Shown: positions 7,870 to 13,028 of the stretch, piece after piece
Position numbering within the stretch: position 1 is the first letter of the stretch
Layout: every line of letters starts with the position of its first letter
Assembly: GCA_003158365.1 (NCBI GenBank)
Contig: PMIW01000204.1
Coordinates: 4,101 to 20,166 of the forward strand
Direction of reading: 5' to 3'
Length of the DNA stretch: 16,066 nucleotides
From: Ignavibacteriota bacterium
GTDB lineage: Bacteria > Bacteroidota > Ignavibacteria > Tepidaquicellales > Tepidaquicellaceae
Notes under the pieces: model-generated
Database searches by the model: none
What the model was told of the DNA's origin: nothing
What the model saw: only the letters and a program-made list of their open reading frames with translations
Position numbers and translations under genes: made by a program

Positions 7870-8762
7870 CAAAAAATATTCTTGTAGCTCTGTGCTTTTT
7901 TGTATTAGTAATATTTTCATCTTGCGACACAGACTCCGGCATAAACAATGAAGTGTATATAATAGATGATGCGGGTAATATTTTTAACAAAGATTCAGTT
8001 TATAAGAGAATTATATCGCTTGCACCGAATATTACCGAGACGGTTTTTGCTTTAAATGCCGATACCCTTCTGGTTGGAGTGACGGACTATTGCGACTATC
8101 CGCCTGAAGCGAAGAAAAAAGAAAAAGTAGGCTCACTGCTTGACCCAAATATAGAAAAAATTACTTCACTTTCGCCTGACTTGATAATAATGACCACGGA
8201 AGGAAATTCCAAGTACACTTATCTTTCATTAAGAAGCAGCGGATTTAAAGTATATGTTGCTAATCCAAATGACATAAAAGGTATTACACGTATGATTTTA
8301 AATCTCGGAGCCCTGCTTGGAAAAAAAAGCAAAGGTAAGATATTAGCCGATAATATTACCGATAATGCAAAAAATTATTCCGCAGTAAATGAAAACAATA
8401 AATCTGCATCCTGTTTTCTGGTAATATCTTTAAACCCCCTTATAACTGTAAATAAATTTACTTATATAAGTGAATTAATTTCTCTTTCGGGATTTTATAA
8501 TATATATGGTGATGAACTCCTCGAATATCCGAATGTCAGTTACGAAGATGTATTATTAAAAAATCCGGATTACATATTCTTTTTGTGCGATACTGCAAAC
8601 TCAGGTTTTGTAAATAATAATATTTCTGAAATTAAAACAAAACTGAGTGTGGTAAATGCTTCTAAAAATAATAAAATATTTGGAATTGACGAGAATATAT
8701 TGTCAAGGCCGGGGCCCAGAGTTATGGAAAGTGTGAAATTGTTAAAATCAAAAGTTTTTTAA
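7866..8762 (+). CDS. Periplasmic substrate-binding lipoprotein, BtuF/TroA-like
   Basis: A 298-residue protein with a lipoprotein signal ending in VIFSSC (Cys near residue 20), then a short linker and a helical-backbone (cluster A) binding-protein fold. The start of the mature domain, RIISLAPNITETVFALNADTLLVGVTDYCDYPPEAKK with a following VGSLLDPNIEKITSLSPDLII, is characteristic of BtuF-like vitamin B12 and iron-siderophore binding proteins. It would capture a cobalamin- or chelate-like ligand and hand it to a BtuCD-type permease. No permease or ATPase gene is nearby, so either the transporter is elsewhere or the protein works with the upstream exported protein. Its ATG overlaps that gene's stop (ATGA). 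Its 3' end overlaps the convergent coiled-coil gene by 15 bp. Ligand unknown. Confidence 0.88.
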   Translation: MTKNILVALCFFVLVIFSSCDTDSGINNEVYIIDDAGNIFNKDSVYKRIISLAPNITETVFALNADTLLVGVTDYCDYPPEAKKKEKVGSLLDPNIEKITSLSPDLIIMTTEGNSKYTYLSLRSSGFKVYVANPNDIKGITRMILNLGALLGKKSKGKILADNITDNAKNYSAVNENNKSASCFLVISLNPLITVNKFTYISELISLSGFYNIYGDELLEYPNVSYEDVLLKNPDYIFFLCDTANSGFVNNNISEIKTKLSVVNASKNNKIFGIDENILSRPGPRVMESVKLLKSKVF

Positions 8763-9497
8763 TATTCTGCCGGCTATATTCTTAATTTTTTTCTCGGTTT
8801 CATTTAATTTATTGTATAATTCCTCTTTTTTCTTCTTTATTTCATTTTCCCTGTTTATCTTTTCATCGGCTGGATTAATTATATTTGCCTTTTTTATGAA
8901 ATCTGTGGGGGCATCGTTGTCAATTTGTTCATCTTTGTTGAACGAAATATCTCTTGAAAAATCATTACTGTCTTCTTTTTTTCTGTATTCTATGGCTTTA
9001 GGATTATTGACTGAGAATAGAACCCCAAGTTTATCGTCCATCTCCTTTAATTTATCTTCTATATACATTCTGTTGTTAAAATCTGTAGTTTTTGAAAAAA
9101 TTGGTGCGTTAGTTCTTTCGAGTTCATCGAGGAGTTTGTAATTCTCTTCGATTTTTTTGCTTATAATATCGGTTGTATTCGAATCTGGATTACTTGCTAT
9201 ATTTTTAAAACCTTTTTCTATTAAATTTATATTGTTATTCAATACGGATATTTTATCGTCCACAATATTTGCTGTTTCCTGTATTTTAATTTCCTGTCCC
9301 TTTTCAACTCTTGACCCGTATTCGTATGAAAATCTTTTTTCTATTGAATCAATTTTTTTGGAAATAATATTTATTACGTTTTTGCATAATAAATTTTCCA
9401 GTCCCTCGCATCTTGTTTCCAGAAGATTCAGCAACTCAAGATTCTTCTTCTGGATGTTTAGTTCATTTATAATATTCATTTTTGTATTATTATCCAT
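8748..9497 (-). CDS. Coiled-coil protein of unknown function
   Basis: About 249 residues from the ATG at 9495-9497, which follows AAAAGGGTA closely; a TTG at 9521 (257 residues) and an ATG at 9479 are alternatives. It has no signal peptide or membrane helix and is rich in Lys, Glu, Asn and Ile with heptad-like spacing, in three helical stretches (about 8-55, 75-130 and 145-165), a polar spacer (170-215) and a final helix. The motif YIEDKLKEMDDKLGVLF (145-161) recurs at the C-terminus as ELYNKLNETEKKIKNI (226-241). The same motif appears several times in the coiled-coil linker of the glycosyltransferase C-half gene (13026-14852). It is divergent from the outer-membrane gene and may be a cytoplasmic scaffold for that system. 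That is inference. No known family recognised. Confidence 0.7.
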   Translation of the reverse strand: MDNNTKMNIINELNIQKKNLELLNLLETRCEGLENLLCKNVINIISKKIDSIEKRFSYEYGSRVEKGQEIKIQETANIVDDKISVLNNNINLIEKGFKNIASNPDSNTTDIISKKIEENYKLLDELERTNAPIFSKTTDFNNRMYIEDKLKEMDDKLGVLFSVNNPKAIEYRKKEDSNDFSRDISFNKDEQIDNDAPTDFIKKANIINPADEKINRENEIKKKKEELYNKLNETEKKIKNIAGRILKNF

Positions 9498-9954
9498 TAC
9501 CCTTTTCAATATTATTAGCAATAACTATACCAAAAAAGAATACTGTAATTATGATTAAAAAATCAAGTTTCGTAAAAATAAATTAAAATCTCTTGTTTTG
9601 ATTTGATAGTAATATTACTATTTTAAAATATGTACTCATTATAAAGCTAGTAATATAGAATTCGAAAAATGAAAGGATTTCCGATAATGAATTTTGAAAA
9701 ATTTTTAAAATTTCAACACACATATAATTTTATATTCATAGTTTCCATTTGAAATAATGTAGTGCGGAAGCTATGATTTTTTAGGGGATTTTAATATTTA
9801 AGTGTAAAAAAAAATTAAACTATGTATTTAAATTATTGATAATTAGAAATATATAATTTTGTTAAAAAATGTAACATTTGGTCTGATATTTGCACAATTT
9901 TGTTGAGCAAGTTTCACTTAGCGGGAAGTAATTTAAATAAAAAAAAGGGTAAAT
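9498..9954 (+). other. Long AT-rich gene-free region between divergent genes
   Basis: About 450 bp with no credible ORF, tRNA or strong hairpin, and much more AT-rich than the flanking genes. It must carry promoters for the minus-strand coiled-coil gene and the plus-strand outer-membrane operon. One exact TAnnTTTG match lies at 9854-9861 (TAATTTTG), but its nearest upstream TTG is 15 nt away instead of about 19-21, so I do not call a promoter. The last 50 bp, with TTTGCACAATTTTG and then GCGGGAAG, are the least AT-rich part. No direct repeats, att sites or CRISPR structure seen. Confidence 0.6.
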
Positions 9955-9957
9955 TTG
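9945..9957 (+). promoter_or_regulatory. RBS deciding a TTG start
   Basis: AAGGGTAAAT (9945-9954), preceded by a run of A, sits directly upstream of TTG at 9955-9957, leaving 5 nt between GGG and TTG. The A-rich AAAAGG core can pair with the 3' end of 16S rRNA (CCUUU). The TTG is placed exactly at the n-region of a good signal peptide (MKTRIF), which supports it as the start. The same 10-mer AAGGGTAAAT occurs at 13013-13022 in front of the glycosyltransferase C-half gene. Confidence 0.5.
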
Positions 9958-11592
9958 AAAACTAGGATTTTCGTTTCGGTTGCATTTGCAGTAATTATCA
10001 GCATATATTTCTTGTCCGGATTAAGAGCTCAGGTCAGTGATAATAAACTTGACCAGGCATATTCTTATTTAGGAAGCGGACAAACCGACCTTGCAATCAG
10101 TTTATTCGAAGAATATACAATCTCTAACCCCGGTGATACAAAAATCTTTTTGCAGTTAGGCTATGCATATAAGCAGCAAAACAGATTATCAGAAGCAAGG
10201 GATTGTTTTAATAATGTTATTAATAATTCTTTAAGCTCATCTGAAATAAATTCCGCAAAAGCGGAAATGGAATTTATGGATAAGAACGAGGAAATGAGCC
10301 TGATTAATAATGCTTATGACAATTATAACAGGGGAAACACTTCGGAAGCAATCAGAATATTTGAAGAAATACTGATTAAATATCCGAATGCTACAAATGT
10401 TTATTTGCAGCTGGCTTATATCTACAAGCAACAGGGAAATACGGATAAAGCATCAAGGTATTTTCAGTTTGTTGTTGATAACGCAACTGATTCGGAAAGC
10501 ATTCAGTCTGCTAAGAATGAGATTGATAATATAAACAGGCAAAAATATACTACGCCTGTAAATAATAATTATAATTCAAACAATATTTCCGTTGGCACAA
10601 GCAATAATGGAGCAGATGATTTAAACGAAGCATATAATGCCTTAAACAGCGGGAATAAAAGCAAAGCAATTGAAATTTTCGAAAGATATCTCGTCTCGCA
10701 TCCGGATGATATGAAAATATATCTTCAGCTTGCTTACCTGTATGACTCAGAAAAAAAATATTCAAAATCACTCGAATATTTCGATTATGTAGCTGAAAAT
10801 TCAAATAACAGGGATGAAGTCGACAAGGCAAAACAATCCGGAATTATACTGAGACAAATGCTGGCTTACAGTTCATTCAGGTCATTGAATATTTATTTTT
10901 ATAATGCATTCGATTCATATTATCAGAATTATGTTTCAAACTTTCTTGGTCATGTAAATTTTAGAATGAGCAATTACGTTTATTACGGCTTTTACGGGGA
11001 TGTATATATGGATGCAAGATCTAAAAAGGATAATATTTTAAATGACAGATACCTTGAAGCAGGAGGTTTCATGAAATTCAACTTCTCCAATAATATTGCT
11101 CTTGAAGTAAGACTGGGGTATTTCAAAGAACTGGATCTTGATAAAAGCGGTGTAAACTTTAAACCTATTCTCAGCATGGGAACCAGGTTCGGAGACTCGC
11201 CGTTATACTTAAGCAGAAAAGGAACCAAAACCGAGAATTTCTATTTCGATATATATTCCGTCGAATTATATGATTCAAAATATAAGAACCTGTTTGCCCA
11301 GCTTCAGCTTAAAGAAGTTATCAGATATATGACAGGCGGTTATTCGTATTTTGAATTTTATTTGTCTCAGATGGCCCAGGCCGACAGCAGACAGTTAGAT
11401 TATAATAATTACGGTGAAGCAAGTATTGGTGTGGATTTCAAACCAAATTTAGTTAATTTTCCTGCAATATTTATAGAAGGAACCAACAGAATCAATTTTG
11501 TCGGACCTGAAGGTAAATATTTTCAGGGGGATATGAGAAGTATTTTTCAATTCAAAGCAGGTTTTATAATTAATTTTAATTCAGCATTATGA
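9955..11592 (+). CDS. TPR plus outer-membrane beta-barrel protein (NfrA/YaiO/BcsC-like exporter)
   Basis: 545 residues from a TTG start. A signal peptide (about 1-25, LRA-Q) is followed by three repeat units of about 78 residues (32-108, 117-194, 223-300). Each has TPR-like helices and the recurring pieces (A)IxxFExxLxxxP and IYLQLAYxYKQQ, and ends in a DxxxSAKxEI-type helix. From about 305 to the C-terminus the sequence alternates aromatic and polar residues (SLNIYFYNAFDSYYQN, RYLEAGGFMKFNF, FKAGFIINFN), as in an outer-membrane beta barrel. This TPR-then-barrel layout is that of exopolysaccharide export porins (BcsC, PgaA, NfrA), and the gene overlaps the NfrB-like glycosyltransferase gene by 4 nt (ATGA). 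It would sit in the outer membrane with TPRs in the periplasm and guide the polymer out. Barrel family (NfrA_C versus YaiO) not settled. Confidence 0.78.
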   Translation: MKTRIFVSVAFAVIISIYFLSGLRAQVSDNKLDQAYSYLGSGQTDLAISLFEEYTISNPGDTKIFLQLGYAYKQQNRLSEARDCFNNVINNSLSSSEINSAKAEMEFMDKNEEMSLINNAYDNYNRGNTSEAIRIFEEILIKYPNATNVYLQLAYIYKQQGNTDKASRYFQFVVDNATDSESIQSAKNEIDNINRQKYTTPVNNNYNSNNISVGTSNNGADDLNEAYNALNSGNKSKAIEIFERYLVSHPDDMKIYLQLAYLYDSEKKYSKSLEYFDYVAENSNNRDEVDKAKQSGIILRQMLAYSSFRSLNIYFYNAFDSYYQNYVSNFLGHVNFRMSNYVYYGFYGDVYMDARSKKDNILNDRYLEAGGFMKFNFSNNIALEVRLGYFKELDLDKSGVNFKPILSMGTRFGDSPLYLSRKGTKTENFYFDIYSVELYDSKYKNLFAQLQLKEVIRYMTGGYSYFEFYLSQMAQADSRQLDYNNYGEASIGVDFKPNLVNFPAIFIEGTNRINFVGPEGKYFQGDMRSIFQFKAGFIINFNSAL

Positions 11593-12986
11593 TTTACGAT
11601 ATTTTCCAGATATTATTATGGGTTACTGCAATAATGCTTGTAATAAGCGGCTTGGATGACATGTATATGGATTTATTGTACTGGATTTACAGAAAAAAGT
11701 ACAAGGAAAAGATGCCTGATTTCAACGAAATGTTTGATAAAGAGGAAAAACCTATCGCAATAATATTAGGGGCGTGGAGAGAATCTTCCGTAATCGGAAG
11801 AACTTTGAGTTATGCTATAAGAAACATCAAATACCAGAACTACAGATTTTTTGTCGGCGTATATCCTAATGACCCTGATACAATCAGGATTGTAAAAGAA
11901 ATTTCCAAAAAAGATTCCAGAGTAATTGCCTGCATTAATCCTCAGAATGGTCCTACAACAAAAGCAGATAATCTGAACAGTTTGTATGCCGGATTATGCG
12001 AATACGAAAAAGTATACGGTGAATTTGAAATAGTACTCGTACACGATGCAGAAGACTTTATGCATCCTTACTGCCTTAAATTATACAATTTTCTAATAGG
12101 GTATAAAGGTTTCCACGGAGTGCAAATTCCTGTTATTCCGATTAAAAGTAAACTCGGCGGAATTTTTCACAGAACTTATTGTGACGCGTTTGCAGAAGTG
12201 CACACCAAAGATATGATTGTCCGTGAAGCAATGGATACTTTTATTCCTTTCTCCGGAACGGGCATGGGCTTTCACAGAAAAGCAATTTATTATCTGGAAA
12301 AAAGCAACGGATTACAGGACGGTATAGATATTCACAAAGAAGCAGAATTGACTAACAATTACTTTAAAAATAACGAAGAGCCCGTAAAAGATGAAATACT
12401 GGTAAATGATACCAGTTATAAAGATGACCCGTTTGCAAGTTTAAATGCAAAATCTTACATACCTCCGCGCGGTACTCCAAACCAGATCAGGCAATATACA
12501 ACAGTATTTGTTTCGGTTGTATTTTTGTTTTTTTCATTCCTGGTCTATACCGGTGTTACGGAAAACAGCAGTGAATCACAAACTGAAACCGTAACTGCTG
12601 GAACAAACGGAAGTGTGTTTGAAAATATTATAAAGAAAGTCAGTTTTAACAGTGCATTTGCTTCAAATCTGTCTTATGACAATATGACTTTGCCTGAAGA
12701 TATCGTTAAAGTTTCAAATGTTTTTAAAGATACCAAATATGATGCTATTTATTTAATTAAAGAAAATAAAGTTAGCATAGAAGAATCGCATTGGAATAAT
12801 GATGAAGGCGCGAAAAACAGATTAAGTGAAGTTCAGAGCATTTTGGGATTTGACAAGACAAAGGGACTTGTAATAAAAAGTATTATTAACGGAGAAGAAA
12901 TTTATAAAGTTATAATAGGTGAATATAATTCACTTGATGAAGCAAGAAATAATTTGGTTGCGATTCGGGAAATAAAGGATAAATAA
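11589..12986 (+). CDS. N-terminal half of a split NfrB-like GT2 glycosyltransferase, with a C-terminal SPOR-like domain
   Basis: 465 residues. Membrane helix at about 4-22; then a GT2 catalytic half resembling NfrB, with IAIILGAWRESSVIGRTL (56-73), YRFFVGVYPNDP (85-96), GPTTKADNLN (121-130), the metal/nucleotide-sugar motif VHDAEDF (151-157), HTKDMIVREAM (205-215) and FSGTGMGFHRKA (221-232). In NfrB and related synthases the TED and QxxRW motifs follow soon afterwards. Here they are absent. The chain instead runs through a polar linker (about 240-300), a second membrane helix (about 303-322), a Ser/Thr/Asn-rich spacer and a SPOR-like domain (about 380-462, with EEIYKVIIGEYNSLDEARNNL). Predicted topology puts the GT half in the cytoplasm and SPOR in the periplasm. 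On its own it lacks the catalytic base and acceptor-side motifs; these are in the next gene, 40 nt downstream in the same frame. Confidence 0.85.
   Translation: MIYDIFQILLWVTAIMLVISGLDDMYMDLLYWIYRKKYKEKMPDFNEMFDKEEKPIAIILGAWRESSVIGRTLSYAIRNIKYQNYRFFVGVYPNDPDTIRIVKEISKKDSRVIACINPQNGPTTKADNLNSLYAGLCEYEKVYGEFEIVLVHDAEDFMHPYCLKLYNFLIGYKGFHGVQIPVIPIKSKLGGIFHRTYCDAFAEVHTKDMIVREAMDTFIPFSGTGMGFHRKAIYYLEKSNGLQDGIDIHKEAELTNNYFKNNEEPVKDEILVNDTSYKDDPFASLNAKSYIPPRGTPNQIRQYTTVFVSVVFLFFSFLVYTGVTENSSESQTETVTAGTNGSVFENIIKKVSFNSAFASNLSYDNMTLPEDIVKVSNVFKDTKYDAIYLIKENKVSIEESHWNNDEGAKNRLSEVQSILGFDKTKGLVIKSIINGEEIYKVIIGEYNSLDEARNNLVAIREIKDK
12726..12974 (+). other. SPOR-like domain coding segment
   Basis: Residues about 380-462 of the preceding gene form two short beta-alpha-beta units: DAIYLIKENKVSIEES with SEVQSILG, then EEIYKVIIGEYNSLDEARNNL. 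The second matches the (Y)xVxIGxFxSxxEAxxxxxxL pattern of SPOR domains, which bind denuded glycan strands of septal peptidoglycan. A membrane helix 60 residues earlier would place it in the periplasm. Sequence identity to SPOR families is low, so this is a pattern-level call. Confidence 0.6.
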
Positions 12987-13012
12987 AAATTTTAAAAAAC
13001 TTATTGGTTTTT

Positions 13013-13028
13013 AAGGGTAAATCTAATG
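13013..13028 (+). promoter_or_regulatory. RBS of the glycosyltransferase C-half gene
   Basis: AAGGGTAAAT (13013-13022), then CTA, then ATG at 13026-13028; 8 nt lie between GGG and the start. It shows that the second half is initiated separately rather than being read through from the gene before it, whose frame is closed by TAA at 12984-12986 and again at 12993-12995. Confidence 0.5.

Noticed and set aside
8812..9558. Plus-strand open frames (8812-9141 and 9157-9558) rich in Phe, Ser, Leu and Ile
   Set aside because: They are the antisense reading of the Lys/Glu/Asn-rich coiled-coil gene and show no signal peptide logic, RBS or family pattern.
9854..9861. TAATTTTG as the -7 element of the exporter promoter
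   Set aside because: It is an exact TAnnTTTG match, but the upstream TTG lies only 15 nt away instead of about 19-21, and the region is so AT-rich that chance matches are expected.
12465..12472. CCGCGCGG palindrome in the linker of the N-half gene
   Set aside because: It is only 8 bp, inside coding sequence (PPRG codons), and has no partner elsewhere; likely codon chance.
12984..13028. The glycosyltransferase as one gene broken by a single sequencing error or point nonsense mutation
   Set aside because: The two frames are in phase, but two separate stops (12984-12986 and 12993-12995) and an RBS-like site lie between them. Each half also carries an extra, well-formed domain at the split, so correcting one base would not restore an ordinary NfrB.
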